From an uncultured Gammaproteobacteria bacterium (GTDB lineage: Bacteria > Pseudomonadota > Gammaproteobacteria > PS1 > Pseudothioglobaceae), in the NCBI GenBank assembly GCA_902556205.1, contig CACDVH010000002.1, forward strand, positions 124,001 through 188,000: a DNA stretch of 64,000 bases. Reading direction: 5' to 3'. Both the position numbers and the translations under genes were made by a program. The notes beneath the pieces are model-generated. The model was not told the DNA's origin, did not search any database, and saw nothing but the letters and a program-made list of their open reading frames with translations. The first letter of the stretch is position 1. Each line of letters opens with the position of its first letter. Below, piece by piece: positions 15,714 to 26,214 of this stretch.

Positions 15714-16190
15714 ATGAAAATTATTAAAAAAAGTGCCGTTTTCTCGCCTTGTAAAAAATATAGATATTCTCTGTCAAGAGCATGGGATATCAATCAAAAA
15801 ATAATTTTATTTATTGGCCTAAACCCTTCAACAGCAGATGAAAGAAATGATGATCCAACAATAAGAAGGTGTCTTTTTTATGCCTCTAAATGGGGTTTTG
15901 GAGGTTTAATCATGGTCAATTTATTTGCTTACAGAGCGACACTACCAAAAGATTTAAAAATTGCAAAGCATCCAGTCGGTGATGACAACAATCAATTCAT
16001 CATCAATGCCCACAACGAAGCATCGAGAACTATTGTAGCTTGGGGCAATGATGGAAGTCTACACAAAAGGGATACTGAGGTGCTGGATATAATCTCAAAT
16101 CCAATGTGCCTGAAAATGAATAAAACTGGACAGCCCGCGCACCCACTCTATCAAAAAAAAGACATTAATCCAAAACCTTTTAGTAGTTAA
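15714..16190 (+). CDS. DUF1643 family protein
   Basis: 158 residues matching DUF1643 (PF07799): KIILFIGLNPSTADERNDDPTIRRCLFYASKWGFGGLIMVNLFAYRAT is the family hallmark, with the NPSTAD and DDPT blocks, and IVAWGNDGSLHKRDTEVL and TKTGQPAHPL-like (NKTGQPAHPLY) blocks follow. The family has no established function; the conserved asparagine, aspartate and histidine positions suggest an enzyme or nucleotide-binding protein. It is divergent from the PLP enzyme and stands alone before the lgt operon. Confidence 0.85.
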   Translation: MKIIKKSAVFSPCKKYRYSLSRAWDINQKIILFIGLNPSTADERNDDPTIRRCLFYASKWGFGGLIMVNLFAYRATLPKDLKIAKHPVGDDNNQFIINAHNEASRTIVAWGNDGSLHKRDTEVLDIISNPMCLKMNKTGQPAHPLYQKKDINPKPFSS

Positions 16191-16303
16191 ATAATTCTTT
16201 ATATCCCTTTGAGTTAGGTACATTAATTTATTAATAATGCATATAATTTATTAAACCTTAAATATCAGAAGAATCATCTTAGAATTAACGATAATCTTAA
16301 TCC

Positions 16304-17092
16304 ATGAAGTACATTGTTATTGATCCAGTAATAGCCGACTTAGGATTTGTCAAGGTTTATTGGTATGGAGTGATGTATCTTCTAGCTTTTTTATCGGCCT
16401 ACTTACTAGCAAGGTATCGAATCAAGTCAGAAGTATTATGGAATACGAAGCATGTCGATGACCTCATTTTTTATGGCGCCCTAGGTGCCGTTTTAGGCGG
16501 CAGATTAGGGTACTTGATGTTTTACAACTGGTCAGTTTTTATATCAAACCCACTCACTTTTTTCAATTTTCAAAACGGTGGAATGTCCTTTCATGGTGGG
16601 TTTCTGGGTGTTTTACTTGCAATGGTGATTTTTAATAAGAAGTATCAGTTTACTTTCTTTCAGACCACTGATTTTATAGCCCCATTAATTCCTCTAGGTC
16701 TGGGCTTTGGAAGGATAGGTAATTACATCAATGGTGAGCTCTGGGGAAGAGTGACTGACAGCTCATGGGGTATATTAGCGCCCGATCAGAGTGGACTATG
16801 GGAAAAACGCTTCCCAACTCAATTATATGAAGCCTTATTGGAAGGTTTCGTATTATTTTCTATATTGTGGCTATTTAGTAACAAGAAACCACAAGTCATG
16901 GCAACATCATCCTTATTCCTAATATTTTATGGCATCTTTAGATTTATAATTGAATTTGTAAGGGCTCCAGATTCACACATTGGATACCTCGCATTTGATT
17001 GGCTTACTATGGGGCAATTACTGAGCATTCCAATGATTTTTATCGGAATTTATTTGTTAATTAAATCTTATCGTTTAGAAGGAAGAACATGA
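16304..17092 (+). CDS. lgt: Prolipoprotein diacylglyceryl transferase
   Basis: 262 residues with seven membrane segments. The Lgt signature [16 protein letters not shown] is present near residue 140, together with [13 protein letters not shown] in helix 1, [11 protein letters not shown] and [10 protein letters not shown], which include the conserved arginine and histidine. Lgt transfers diacylglycerol from phosphatidylglycerol to the lipobox cysteine of lipoproteins such as BamD and Pal encoded nearby. The thyA start overlaps its last 4 bases (ATGA), as in many gammaproteobacteria. Confidence 0.96.
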   Translation: MKYIVIDPVIADLGFVKVYWYGVMYLLAFLSAYLLARYRIKSEVLWNTKHVDDLIFYGALGAVLGGRLGYLMFYNWSVFISNPLTFFNFQNGGMSFHGGFLGVLLAMVIFNKKYQFTFFQTTDFIAPLIPLGLGFGRIGNYINGELWGRVTDSSWGILAPDQSGLWEKRFPTQLYEALLEGFVLFSILWLFSNKKPQVMATSSLFLIFYGIFRFIIEFVRAPDSHIGYLAFDWLTMGQLLSIPMIFIGIYLLIKSYRLEGRT

Positions 17093-17883
17093 AGCAATAT
17101 TTAGATTTTTTAAAACTTGTGAGAGACAACGGTGCAGAAAAAACCGATAGAACTGGCACTGGAACCAAAAGCATTTTTGGCCACCAGATGCGCTTCAATC
17201 TCTCAGAAGGCTTTCCAATCGTTACAACTAAGCGAGTTCATGTGCCTTCTGTTATTCATGAACTACTCTGGTTCTTGAAAGGAGACACCAACATTAAATA
17301 CCTTACCAAAAATAAGGTAAACATTTGGAATGAGTGGGCTGATGCAAATGGTGATTTAGGCCCAGTATATGGGGCCCAGTGGAGGAAATGGAAAAATGCA
17401 GAAGGAGTTGAAATTGACCAAATTAATAAAGCTGTCAATCTTATCAATAACTCTCCAGACTCAAGAAGAATTATTGTGTCAAGCTGGAATGTTGGCGAAT
17501 TAGAAAGCATGGCGCTGCAGCCTTGCCATGCTCTTTTTCAGTTCTATGTTGCTAATGGAAAGCTTTCCTGTCAGCTTTATCAGAGAAGTGCCGATATCTT
17601 TTTAGGTGTGCCATTTAATATTGCTTCTTATGCACTTCTAACTCATATGATTGCTCAGCAATGTAATCTGGATGTTGGAGATTTTGTTTGGAGTGGTGGT
17701 GACTGTCATATTTATACGAACCACTTTATGCAGGTTGATACGCAGCTTGCAAGGGATCCAAAAAAACTTCCAACACTTTCAATCAAGAGAAAGCCTGAGA
17801 GTATTTTTGGTTATGAATATGATGATTTTGAATTAATTGACTATGTCCATGACGAACCTATTAAAGCTCCAGTTGCAGTCTGA
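17089..17883 (+). CDS. thyA: Thymidylate synthase
   Basis: 264 residues, the same length as the Escherichia coli enzyme. DRTGTGT and [18 protein letters not shown] are in the N-terminal part; the nucleophile cysteine is in [32 protein letters not shown] and GDCHIYTNH bind dUMP and folate. It makes dTMP from dUMP with methylene-tetrahydrofolate, the essential route to thymidine. It overlaps lgt by 4 bases, and rnc follows within 3 bases, so this is one operon. Confidence 0.98.
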   Translation: MKQYLDFLKLVRDNGAEKTDRTGTGTKSIFGHQMRFNLSEGFPIVTTKRVHVPSVIHELLWFLKGDTNIKYLTKNKVNIWNEWADANGDLGPVYGAQWRKWKNAEGVEIDQINKAVNLINNSPDSRRIIVSSWNVGELESMALQPCHALFQFYVANGKLSCQLYQRSADIFLGVPFNIASYALLTHMIAQQCNLDVGDFVWSGGDCHIYTNHFMQVDTQLARDPKKLPTLSIKRKPESIFGYEYDDFELIDYVHDEPIKAPVAV

Positions 17884-17886
17884 TTG

Positions 17887-18549
17887 ATGGAGAAACTTCA
17901 AAAAAATCTCTCTTATCAATTTAGTGACATTGAATTACTAACCAAAGCATTAACTCATCGCAGTGCCAGCAAGTACAATAATGAGCGACTTGAGTTTCTG
18001 GGCGATAGCGTTTTAGGTTCAATCATCTCAGAAGAGCTCTACTCCAGGCATTCAAATATCGATGAAGGACAATTATCAAGGCTTCGATCTCATTTGGTTA
18101 GGGGTAATACCTTAGCAAATTTAGCCAAAAAGCTGAATATTTCTGAAAACCTTAAGCTTGGTCAGGGAGAGTTAAAAAGCGGCGGATTTAGACGTGAGTC
18201 AATTTTAGCAGATACATTTGAGGCCATCTTAGGGGCGATTTTTCTAGATTCTGATTATTTGACTGTTAAAAAGGTTGTTTTGAATCTTTTTAGTGATCTT
18301 TTAAATGAAGCTGGGTCAGAAGGCTCCCTCAAGGATTTTAAGACTCAGCTACAGGAGCTGCTTCAAAAGAAAGGCTATGATCTTCCAAAATATGAACTAT
18401 TGCAAACTAGGGGCAAAGATCATAACGCTGTCTTTTATGTCAGTTGTCACGTTGAGGCGCTAAAAATTAAGGTAGAAAAAAATGCCAAAAGTATTAAGAG
18501 GGCTGAGCAGGCTTGTGCTCAGTCAATTTTAGAAGAGATTAAAACCTAA
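17887..18549 (+). CDS. rnc: Ribonuclease III
   Basis: 220 residues from the ATG at 17887 (a TTG at 17884 is also in frame). The RNase III signature ERLEFLGDSVL carries the catalytic acidic residues, DTFEAILGAIFLD the second pair, and the last 70 residues (KDFKTQLQELLQKKGYDLPKYELL...) are the double-stranded RNA-binding domain. It processes rRNA and structured transcripts. Its last base is shared with the era start, the classic rnc-era coupling. Confidence 0.97.
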   Translation: MEKLQKNLSYQFSDIELLTKALTHRSASKYNNERLEFLGDSVLGSIISEELYSRHSNIDEGQLSRLRSHLVRGNTLANLAKKLNISENLKLGQGELKSGGFRRESILADTFEAILGAIFLDSDYLTVKKVVLNLFSDLLNEAGSEGSLKDFKTQLQELLQKKGYDLPKYELLQTRGKDHNAVFYVSCHVEALKIKVEKNAKSIKRAEQACAQSILEEIKT

Positions 18550-19433
18550 TGAATTTTCAGTCAGGCTCTATTGCAGTTGTAGGTCGTCCAAACGTTGGAA
18601 AATCAACACTCGTGAATGAGTTGATTGGTCAAAAACTATCAATTACCTCTCATCGTCCACAAACCACTAGGCATCGTATCAATGCTATTGACACCCAAAA
18701 AACATATCAAATGGTCTTTGTAGATACACCAGGAATTCATATTGGCAATAATAAAGCTATCAATTCATACATGAATAGGGCGGCAAGCTCAAGCTTTAGC
18801 GAAGTTGATATAATCATATGGATTGTTGAAGTATTTAAATGGACGAAAGAGGATGCAAGAGTTTTGGAGCACCTTAGTAAAGTCAATATTCCAGTCCTAT
18901 TGTGTATTAATAAGATAGATAAAGCGAGCACAGTTGAAAAAATACTACCTTTTCTTGAGTCATTAGGTGAAAAATTTCAAGCAGATGAAGTTTTTCCTAT
19001 CTCAGCGTTTAATCGCTCAGATGTTAAAAAATTGCGAAATTTAATACTCAAATATTTGCCTGAGCAAGAGGCAATTTATGACGAAGAGTACATAACGGAT
19101 CGATCTCAAAAATTTGTAATCTCTGAATTTATTCGTGAAAAGCTCATGAGAAACTTATCAAATGAGTTACCGTACGATATTACTGTTGAAATTGAAAAAT
19201 TTGAACTCGATGGTAAGCTCTACAGAATAGCTGCACGCATCTTTGTTGATAAGGACTCTCAAAAAAGTATTGTCATTGGTCAGAATGGAGGCATGCTTAA
19301 GAAAATTGGCCAAGAATCAAGAGAATCAATCGAGGGTTTTTTAGAGGCAAAAGTGTTTTTAGAGTTATGGGTCAAAGTCAGACAGGGATGGTCTGATGAC
19401 AAGAGAGCTCTGGCATCACTAGGCTATGACTAA
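18549..19433 (+). CDS. era: GTPase Era
   Basis: 294 residues. The G domain has G1 GRPNVGKST, G2 TTRH, G3 DTPG and G4 NKID; the C-terminal KH domain has SIVIGQNGGMLKKIGQESR. Era binds the 3' end of 16S rRNA during 30S assembly and works with RNase III products. It starts on the last base of rnc and overlaps recO by 8 bases. Confidence 0.97.
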   Translation: MNFQSGSIAVVGRPNVGKSTLVNELIGQKLSITSHRPQTTRHRINAIDTQKTYQMVFVDTPGIHIGNNKAINSYMNRAASSSFSEVDIIIWIVEVFKWTKEDARVLEHLSKVNIPVLLCINKIDKASTVEKILPFLESLGEKFQADEVFPISAFNRSDVKKLRNLILKYLPEQEAIYDEEYITDRSQKFVISEFIREKLMRNLSNELPYDITVEIEKFELDGKLYRIAARIFVDKDSQKSIVIGQNGGMLKKIGQESRESIEGFLEAKVFLELWVKVRQGWSDDKRALASLGYD

Positions 19434-20070
19434 AATCGAGAATACACCAGCTTTTTTAATCCATCGCAGGATGTATCAGGGAAGCTCTCTTTTATTGGAT
19501 TTCTTTACAAAAGACTTTGGCAGGTTGAGATTAATTGCCAGAGGCGCTAGAAAAAGTAAAACATCACTGCAAATGTTCCAGTGCTTAAGCATCTCATTTA
19601 AAGGTAGGGGTGAGCTGAAAAGCCTCTCTCAGTGGGAAATAGCTGATCAGCCAAGGCGAATACTAGGAGATGACTTAATTCTAGCAATGTACGCTAACGA
19701 ACTTATCCTTAGATTACTCCCAGAAAATGATGAATATTCTCAGACTTTTAGCTCTTATTGGGCTTTCTTATCAAATCTAATTGATCTAGACTCCAATGAT
19801 AAGGAATTTGCGCTTCGAAACTTTGAAAATCAAATGCTAGAGGATTTGGGCTATGGTATAGACTTTGGCTTTGATATTAATAGTGAGCCAATCAATGAAG
19901 ATTTGCACTATGAATTTGATGAGCACCATGGTTTTTCAATAAATAGCAATGGCACTGTTCAAGGAAAAACTCTTCTCAATCTTTCAAAACATGAAACAAT
20001 CACTAATAAAATTGAGCTAAGTTTTCTAAAAAAAAATGAATCGAAAAAGATTAAAATCCCTCCTTGGTGA
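19426..20070 (+). CDS. recO: DNA repair protein RecO
   Basis: 214 residues, somewhat shorter than the roughly 240 of Escherichia coli. The N-terminal OB fold is recognised by AFLIHRRMYQGSSLLLDFFTKDFGRLRLIARGARKSK, and the helical part by ANELILRLLPENDEY and FENQMLEDLGYGIDF. RecO loads RecA with RecR at single-strand gaps. There are no zinc-binding cysteines, as in other gammaproteobacterial RecO. It overlaps era, and pdxJ follows after a 48-base gap. Confidence 0.93.
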   Translation: MTKIENTPAFLIHRRMYQGSSLLLDFFTKDFGRLRLIARGARKSKTSLQMFQCLSISFKGRGELKSLSQWEIADQPRRILGDDLILAMYANELILRLLPENDEYSQTFSSYWAFLSNLIDLDSNDKEFALRNFENQMLEDLGYGIDFGFDINSEPINEDLHYEFDEHHGFSINSNGTVQGKTLLNLSKHETITNKIELSFLKKNESKKIKIPPW

Positions 20071-20118
20071 CAAGCCACTCAAAAGTAAAGAGTTATTTTT
20101 TGTGAAATAGGTAAATTT

Positions 20119-20847
20119 ATGAGTATATTTTTAGGTGTCAATATTGACCACATAGCCACCCTAAGACAAGCTAGGGGCACAAAATATCCAAGCTTAATTA
20201 AGGCAGCCAGAATCTGTGAAGAATCTGGTGCAGACAGCATTACGCTTCATTTAAGAGAGGACAGAAGACATATTCAGGATGATGATGTTGAGGCATTAAA
20301 GCAATCACTCACTACAAAAATGAATCTTGAAATGGCGGCCACGGATGAAATGCTCAAAATTGCTACTAATATCTCTCCTGAGGACTGCTGCCTTGTTCCA
20401 GAAAAAAGACAAGAACTCACCACAGAAGGGGGCTTAGATGTAGTATCACAATTATCAAGGATGAAAGAAGTGTGTGCTGAGCTTAGTTCAAATCATATTA
20501 AAACTTCACTATTCATTGATGCTGACAAGGATCAAATTGATGCAGCCGTTGAGTGCGGTGCACCAATTATTGAGATTCATACGGGTCACTATGCAAATGC
20601 TTCTGATGGCGAAGAGCTGAATTTAGAGCTTCAAAGAATTATTAAGGCGAGTGAATACGCGCATAGCCTAGGATTGCAAGTGAATGCAGGTCATGGTCTA
20701 ACTATGGATAACACAAAAGCAATTGCAGCAATAAATGATATGGTTGAACTAAATATTGGGCACTCGATCATTGCCAGGTCTTTATTTGTTGGACTTGCAA
20801 ATGCAACATCTGAAATGAAACAACTACTCCAAGAGGCAAGAAGCTAG
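20119..20847 (+). CDS. pdxJ: Pyridoxine 5'-phosphate synthase
   Basis: 242 residues. [20 protein letters not shown] at the N-terminus, [17 protein letters not shown] and [11 protein letters not shown] near the C-terminus are PdxJ hallmarks, including the catalytic glutamate and histidines. It condenses 1-deoxyxylulose 5-phosphate with 3-amino-2-oxopropyl phosphate, the product of PdxA, which is encoded at 48072. The stop codon overlaps the acpS GTG start (TAGTG). Confidence 0.97.
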   Translation: MSIFLGVNIDHIATLRQARGTKYPSLIKAARICEESGADSITLHLREDRRHIQDDDVEALKQSLTTKMNLEMAATDEMLKIATNISPEDCCLVPEKRQELTTEGGLDVVSQLSRMKEVCAELSSNHIKTSLFIDADKDQIDAAVECGAPIIEIHTGHYANASDGEELNLELQRIIKASEYAHSLGLQVNAGHGLTMDNTKAIAAINDMVELNIGHSIIARSLFVGLANATSEMKQLLQEARS

Positions 20848-21242
20848 TGATTTATGGCGTTGGGACAGATATAGTTAGTATTAAGCGTATTCAAGAAATC
20901 CTAAACAAGAATAGGGATGGGTTTATTAATCGCGTTTTAACAGAACATGAAAGAGCTCTATTTGCAAACAAGTCAGATAGTGCGGCTTTTTGTGCCAAAA
21001 GGTTTGCAGCTAAAGAGGCGTTCTCTAAAGCTTTAGGAACTGGCATTGGAAGAGTTGTTAGCTTTCAAGACTTAACGGTAAGAAAAAATGAAAATGGAAA
21101 GCCTTACTTTATGCCTAGTGAAAAGTTAAGATTGTATCTTCAAGAAAAGGGGATAAAGCAAGGGCATTTAAGTATCTCTGATGAAAGTTTAAACGCTCTA
21201 GCCTTTGTTGTTCTGGAGTTTGAAACTGAACCTAGTGAATAA
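20847..21242 (+). CDS. acpS: Holo-[acyl-carrier-protein] synthase
   Basis: 131 residues from a GTG start that overlaps the pdxJ stop by one base. GVGTDIVSIKRIQEI provides the metal-binding aspartate and RFAAKEAFSKALGTGIG the second acidic block. It transfers phosphopantetheine from CoA to ACP. It is the last gene of the lgt-thyA-rnc-era-recO-pdxJ-acpS run and converges on ssb. Confidence 0.96.
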   Translation: MIYGVGTDIVSIKRIQEILNKNRDGFINRVLTEHERALFANKSDSAAFCAKRFAAKEAFSKALGTGIGRVVSFQDLTVRKNENGKPYFMPSEKLRLYLQEKGIKQGHLSISDESLNALAFVVLEFETEPSE

Positions 21243-21257
21243 CTCTTTTAAAAAAAA

Positions 21258-21725
21258 CTAGAAAGGAATATCATCCTCAAACTCATCTGAAGCAACGGGC
21301 GTTATAGCTGGTGCAGCTTGAGGAGCGCTTTTTGCATGAGGCTGTGATTGCTGAGATGGGGCACTTGAATTCATGTCATCCCTACGATCTAACATTTGAA
21401 GAGTTCCACTAAAACCGCTAATGACAACTTCGGTTGTATAACGATCTTGACCGTTCTGATCTTGCCATTTACGAGTCTGGAGCTTGCCCTCTACATAGAC
21501 TTTAGATCCTTTATCTAGATACTGTCCAGCGATTTCAGCTACTTTCCCAAACAAACTGACTCTATGCCACTCTGTCCTTTCTTGTTTTTGACCAGTACTT
21601 TTGTCAGTCCAAGATTCACTCGTTGCAACGGATAAATTACTAATAGCGTTTCCATTTGATGCATATTTAATTTCTGGTTTCGCACCTAAATTTCCTACCA
21701 AAATTACCTTATTTATCCCTGCCAT
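21258..21725 (-). CDS. ssb: Single-stranded DNA-binding protein
   Basis: 155 residues. The OB fold has [68 protein letters not shown]; a glutamine/proline/alanine-rich linker follows, and the protein ends in DEFEDDIPF, the acidic tip that recruits repair and replication partners. It lies 5 bases downstream of the MFS gene, the order seen in several gammaproteobacteria. Confidence 0.98.
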   Translation of the reverse strand: MAGINKVILVGNLGAKPEIKYASNGNAISNLSVATSESWTDKSTGQKQERTEWHRVSLFGKVAEIAGQYLDKGSKVYVEGKLQTRKWQDQNGQDRYTTEVVISGFSGTLQMLDRRDDMNSSAPSQQSQPHAKSAPQAAPAITPVASDEFEDDIPF

Positions 21726-21730
21726 TGTAC

Positions 21731-22900
21731 TTATTTCTCCTTTGATGTTTTAGTTTTAAGTGGCATTAAAAGGATCAAAAACCACCAGATTAATGCGACA
21801 AATATTGTGAATAAGAATACACTATTTAAATCGTAAATGTCGTAAATCAAACCCCCAATTGCTCCTCCAAAAAATGTGCCTAAAAATTGAGATGTAGAGA
21901 AAATTCCCATAGCTAGACCTCTCTTTGCAGAGCTTGCTGTTCTTGATAATAATGATGGTAATAATGCCTCAACTGAATTAAATGCAATAAAAAAAATAGT
22001 TAAGGTTATTAAAAATAATTGAAAACTTAATGAGGCGTTTAAAAAAATAAATTGACTAATAATTAATAAGAGGATGCATAGCAATAAAATGTATTTTGTT
22101 TTTTTGAATTTTTCTGAAATGATAATTAGTGGAAGCATTCCTAGAAAAGACAGAAAAATAGCTGGCAGGTAGAGATGCCAATTGTTTACCATACTAACAA
22201 TCTGATTTTCAACTATTAAAATTGGCATAACAATAAATCCAGCAGCAAGTATTAAATGAAGACTAAAAATACTCAAATCTAATGCAACTAATTCTTTTGT
22301 AAATGTCTCTCTAAAAGCCTTAAAAGAAAGCTTGTAGTATGAAATAGGTTTTGATTGCTCAAGAGAAAATACAATCAGCATAGCAATTAAAGACAACAGG
22401 GCAATTGTCCAAAAAAGTCCCTGAAGGCCAACTTTAGAGCTTATTATCGGACCAATTAAAAGCGAAAGCATAAAGGCGACTCCAATCTGAAAACCAACAA
22501 AGGCGTTTGCCTTTGCTCTGTTCTCTTCATTTACTGAGTCTGCAAGGAATGCCATCAAAACGGCAGAAATAGCTCCACCGCCTTGGAGCGCTCTTCCTAA
22601 AACTACCAAAATTATATTTGAAGTATTTGCCGCCAAAACGCTTCCTAAAAAAAATATCAAAAGTCCAATAATTAAAATTGGCTTTCTTCCAAATCGGTCA
22701 GATAGATATCCAAAAGGAATTTGCAAAAGTGCTTGAGTAAGGCCGTAAATTCCAATTGCCATACCTATTAAAAAAGGAGTAGAGTTGTCATATTCGACTG
22801 CATAAATGCTCATCACAGGAAATAGCATGAATAATCCCAACATTCGAACTGACATGATGAGAGAAATCTTTAAAGCAAAAATTCTTTCTAAAGAATTCAT
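21731..22900 (-). CDS. MFS transporter upstream of ssb
   Basis: 389 residues, about twelve membrane segments. [20 protein letters not shown] is a textbook motif A between helices 2 and 3, and [23 protein letters not shown] is the helix 4-5 region of drug-exporter-like MFS proteins. Its position immediately before ssb is conserved in other gammaproteobacteria, but the substrate is not established. It is probably an efflux carrier. bamD ends upstream on the same strand with a 20-base gap. Confidence 0.9.
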   Translation of the reverse strand: MNSLERIFALKISLIMSVRMLGLFMLFPVMSIYAVEYDNSTPFLIGMAIGIYGLTQALLQIPFGYLSDRFGRKPILIIGLLIFFLGSVLAANTSNIILVVLGRALQGGGAISAVLMAFLADSVNEENRAKANAFVGFQIGVAFMLSLLIGPIISSKVGLQGLFWTIALLSLIAMLIVFSLEQSKPISYYKLSFKAFRETFTKELVALDLSIFSLHLILAAGFIVMPILIVENQIVSMVNNWHLYLPAIFLSFLGMLPLIIISEKFKKTKYILLLCILLLIISQFIFLNASLSFQLFLITLTIFFIAFNSVEALLPSLLSRTASSAKRGLAMGIFSTSQFLGTFFGGAIGGLIYDIYDLNSVFLFTIFVALIWWFLILLMPLKTKTSKEK

Positions 22901-22920
22901 AGGTTCAAAGTTTTAACTGA

Positions 22921-23691
22921 TTATTTAAGCGAATAGGAGGGAGAATAACTTGGAAAACTTGAGTTCAAAACTTTCCTAACATCTACTGCAAGATCATCAG
23001 CACCAATTACGCCATAGTTATAGGCCATAAGATGGAGCGCATCAGGAATAGTTGCACTATTTGGGTAATTTTCAATGATATATTTACTGCGATTAATGGC
23101 TGCAATATTAGAACTGATTTCAGTATAGTAAAGCGCGACATAAAATTCATGTCTGGCGAGCGTATTCCTTAAAACAGCTAACTTTGTCTTAGCATCTTCA
23201 GCGTACTTTGAGTTAGGGAAAACTTCAATTAATTCAATAAAATAGTCATACGCATCTCTGACACTTTCAACATCTCTTTGTGCGCTATCCGTTATCAATT
23301 TATCAAGAATTGAACTAGATTTCTTTTCAGCAGCCACTCCCCTTAGGTAGTACGCATAGGGTGTTGCTGGAATATCAGGGTATTTTTTAATAAACTGATT
23401 AAGCGTAGTTATTGATCGATTATATTTTTTTTGTTTAAGAAGATTAAACGCTATATCAAGTCTAGCTTGAATTGCATATTTAGATCCAGGATAGGAAGAT
23501 AAAATCATTTCATACTGATCAATGGCCTGTTCTATTGATCCTGCGTCGACCTTGTCTTCTGCTTGCTCATAGAGCTCTTTTGGTGTTAAACCATCTGCAA
23601 CAAGGTTTTTTGTATCTTTGTTACTGCCAAAAACAGAGCAGCCAGTCAAAAAACACATTAAAGCTAGAGTAAAAAGTAAGCGAAATTTCAT
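22921..23691 (-). CDS. bamD: Outer-membrane assembly lipoprotein BamD
   Basis: 256 residues. The lipobox FLTGC places the lipidated cysteine at residue 18. Tetratricopeptide repeats follow (TPKELYEQAEDKVDAGSIEQAIDQYEMILSSYPGSKYA, then KYNRSITTLNQFIKKYPDIPATPYAYYLRGVA), as in BamD of about 245 residues. It anchors to the inner leaflet of the outer membrane and works with BamA, encoded at 52347. It is divergent from spoT. Confidence 0.95.
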   Translation of the reverse strand: MKFRLLFTLALMCFLTGCSVFGSNKDTKNLVADGLTPKELYEQAEDKVDAGSIEQAIDQYEMILSSYPGSKYAIQARLDIAFNLLKQKKYNRSITTLNQFIKKYPDIPATPYAYYLRGVAAEKKSSSILDKLITDSAQRDVESVRDAYDYFIELIEVFPNSKYAEDAKTKLAVLRNTLARHEFYVALYYTEISSNIAAINRSKYIIENYPNSATIPDALHLMAYNYGVIGADDLAVDVRKVLNSSFPSYSPSYSLK

Positions 23692-23835
23692 TATAAGTAT
23701 TGAGATAATAACCTTGAAGAATCAGATTATACTATCGTGCACTTTATCTGGAAACCTTTATATAAAGAACTTAAAAGGACCTTCCGCATGATTATATAAT
23801 TATAAACAATATTAAAAAATGATTAATAAACATTA

Positions 23836-25941
23836 ATGGCTGCTAACTTATTTCAAATTAAATCTCAGATATCCTATCTTTGTAGTGTTTTAGAAGAATA
23901 CTTACCTAAAGAAGAGATTGAACTGGTTAAAAAAGCCCACAAAATTGCTGAAAAAGCACATTCAGGGCAATTTAGAAAGTCGGGTGAACCTTATATCAGT
24001 CATCCATTATCAGTGGCCCTGATAATTGCTGAACTAAAATTAGACTACTTATGCATTGTTGCAGCGATTCTTCATGATTGCATTGAAGACACATCAGTCA
24101 CTAAAGATGATGTTAAAGATCAGTTTGGAGAGCAAGTTGCACATATAGTAGAGGGAGTGTCAAAACTTACAAACCTTGAATTTACATCCAGCTCACAGAA
24201 GCAAGCTCAAAACTTTCAAAAATTGATACTGGCCATGTCAAAAGACATGAGAGTAATGATCATTAAGCTTGCTGACAGGCTACATAATATGAGAACTCTA
24301 GATTCAATGAGCGAAGAAAAAAAGATTCTCAAGGCCAAAGAAACTTCAGAGCTTCATGCTCCTATCGCACGGAGACTCGGTCTTCACAGTATTGGAGTAG
24401 AGCTTGATGATCTTTGTTTCAAAACGCTTCATCCAAGAAAACATATAGTTATTGAAAGAAAAATAAAAAAGCAGTACGGCAATCAAAAGAAAACCATCAA
24501 TCTTATCAAAACAGAAATAGAAAATAGATTGAAGTTTGAGCAAATTAATGCATCAGTCGAGGGTCGTCAAAAACCGCCATCCAGCGTTTTCAACAAAATG
24601 AAATCTAAATCACGAAAGTTTTCTGAAGTACTTGATATGCACGCTTTCCGAGTGGTGGTTGAAAATACAAATGCATGTTATCAAGCCTTAGGCCATATTC
24701 ATAGCCTTTATAAACCAATACCTCTAAAATTTAAGGATTATATTTCTGCTCCCAAGCCTAATGGATACCAATCTCTGCATACTGTTTTAATTGGACCCAG
24801 AAACATGTTTATTGAGGTTCAAATTCGATCCCAAGAGATGGATTTTATTTCAGAATATGGGATTGCTGCCCATTGGCATTATAAAAATACAGATAAAACG
24901 TCTACAAAGCTTGCCAGAAACTGGATGGGTTCATTGATTGATATCCAGCAAAATACAGACAGTTCAATTGATTTTTTAGAGAGCACAAAGTCAGATTTGT
25001 TTTCAGATGAGGTATTTGTATTCACACCTGCTGGAAAAATTATTCAGCTTCCTCTCAGGGCAACAGTGCTTGATTTTGCTTATGCTGTTCATACCAATAT
25101 TGGAAAAAAGGCTCAAAAAGCAACTGTTAATGGAATTGAATCTGAACTTTCTACACGTTTGAAATCAGGTCAAACTGTAGAAATTTTAACTGGTAGGTTT
25201 GTCAAACCAAAGCCTAGCTGGCTTGAGTTTGTTATTACCTCCAAAGCTAAAACTGCTATTAAAGCTCATCTTAAAGATAACTCCAAGGTTGAACTTGCAA
25301 GATTAGGGAAGCTTCTAATAGCGGATGCTCTTAAATTTCAAAAAATTAAAATTAATGATGTTCCTCTTGATAAATGGAATAAATGTTTTCAAGAGCTCAA
25401 TTGCCAAGATTTTCAAGATTTATATATCAAAGTTGGTCTTTCAGAAATTTTTGTTGCAGTAGTTGTGAATAAACTTCTTCAAGACATAAATAACGAAACA
25501 GTCAATAAGTTATCTATTACTAAGACAAAAGGTATGGCTATTAATTTTGCCCAGTGCTGCTATCCCATTCCTGGAGATGAAGTTACTGGCGTCTTAACTA
25601 CTATGCGGGGTTTGGTTCTCCATAGAACAAACTGCTCCCAACTTGAGCACATCAAAGAAAAGAACTCTCAATGGATGGAGGTCGACTGGCAGTCTGATGA
25701 TAGTGAGCAGTTTGAGGTGGGTATTAGCTGCATTGTTGAGAATCGAAGTGGAAGATTAGCAGCGATTGCCAATACTGTTGCTAATCTTGGAGTTAATATT
25801 GAAAACATTGAGCAGCAAAGAAGGCCTGACTCAACAAGACTATTTCACATAGTTGTTGTTGTTTCGAATATTATTGAACTTAATAACGTTTTGGATAAAC
25901 TCAATAATCTTGCTCATGTTGTGTCTGCTGGAAGACTTTAA
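23836..25941 (+). CDS. spoT: Bifunctional (p)ppGpp synthetase/hydrolase
   Basis: 701 residues with the full Rel/Spo layout. The HD hydrolase domain has its catalytic pair in AAILHDCIEDT (H80, D81) and is intact. The synthetase domain has LKFKDYISAPKPNGYQSLHT; the basic KFKD version marks bifunctional enzymes rather than RelA. A TGS domain (FTPAGKIIQLPLRATVLDFAYAVHTNIG), a zinc-finger-like region (AQCCYPIPGD...) and a C-terminal ACT domain (SGRLAAIANTVANLGVNIENIE) follow. It sets alarmone levels under starvation. The usual upstream rpoZ is absent here. Confidence 0.96.
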   Translation: MAANLFQIKSQISYLCSVLEEYLPKEEIELVKKAHKIAEKAHSGQFRKSGEPYISHPLSVALIIAELKLDYLCIVAAILHDCIEDTSVTKDDVKDQFGEQVAHIVEGVSKLTNLEFTSSSQKQAQNFQKLILAMSKDMRVMIIKLADRLHNMRTLDSMSEEKKILKAKETSELHAPIARRLGLHSIGVELDDLCFKTLHPRKHIVIERKIKKQYGNQKKTINLIKTEIENRLKFEQINASVEGRQKPPSSVFNKMKSKSRKFSEVLDMHAFRVVVENTNACYQALGHIHSLYKPIPLKFKDYISAPKPNGYQSLHTVLIGPRNMFIEVQIRSQEMDFISEYGIAAHWHYKNTDKTSTKLARNWMGSLIDIQQNTDSSIDFLESTKSDLFSDEVFVFTPAGKIIQLPLRATVLDFAYAVHTNIGKKAQKATVNGIESELSTRLKSGQTVEILTGRFVKPKPSWLEFVITSKAKTAIKAHLKDNSKVELARLGKLLIADALKFQKIKINDVPLDKWNKCFQELNCQDFQDLYIKVGLSEIFVAVVVNKLLQDINNETVNKLSITKTKGMAINFAQCCYPIPGDEVTGVLTTMRGLVLHRTNCSQLEHIKEKNSQWMEVDWQSDDSEQFEVGISCIVENRSGRLAAIANTVANLGVNIENIEQQRRPDSTRLFHIVVVVSNIIELNNVLDKLNNLAHVVSAGRL

Positions 25942-26016
25942 TTAGAAAAATTGTTTAATTAAAACCTCTGAATTGATTAAAATCAAATCATTCGATTTAA
26001 TTTGCTCTCAGAAATA

Positions 26017-26214
26017 ATGATTTGCTGGACCGACTCTTTAGAAATAGCAATTAATCTCTCTGACAAATTCCCTAATGTTGACCCTAAAACTATCAACTTT
26101 GTAGACTTAAGAAACATGGTTATGGACTTAGATGAATTTGAAGAAGGAGAGAGTAAATGCGGTGAGAGAGTTCTTGAGGCTATACAAATGAATTGGATTG
26201 AGGAAGTAGAGTGA
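26017..26214 (+). CDS. iscX: Iron-sulfur assembly adaptor IscX
   Basis: 65 residues from the ATG at 26017, matching the usual 66. CWTDSLEIAINLSDKFPNVDPKTINFVDLRNMVMDLDEFE and AIQMNWIEE match IscX (YfhJ) almost block for block. IscX is an acidic protein that binds IscS and iron and tunes cluster assembly. It normally closes the isc operon; here it sits alone before tolB and overlaps it by 4 bases. Confidence 0.93.
   Translation: MICWTDSLEIAINLSDKFPNVDPKTINFVDLRNMVMDLDEFEEGESKCGERVLEAIQMNWIEEVE

Noticed and set aside
16191-16303. Promoter for the lgt operon around TATAAT near 16243
   Set aside because: The -10 match is good, but AT-rich DNA gives many, and no convincing -35 is present at the right distance.
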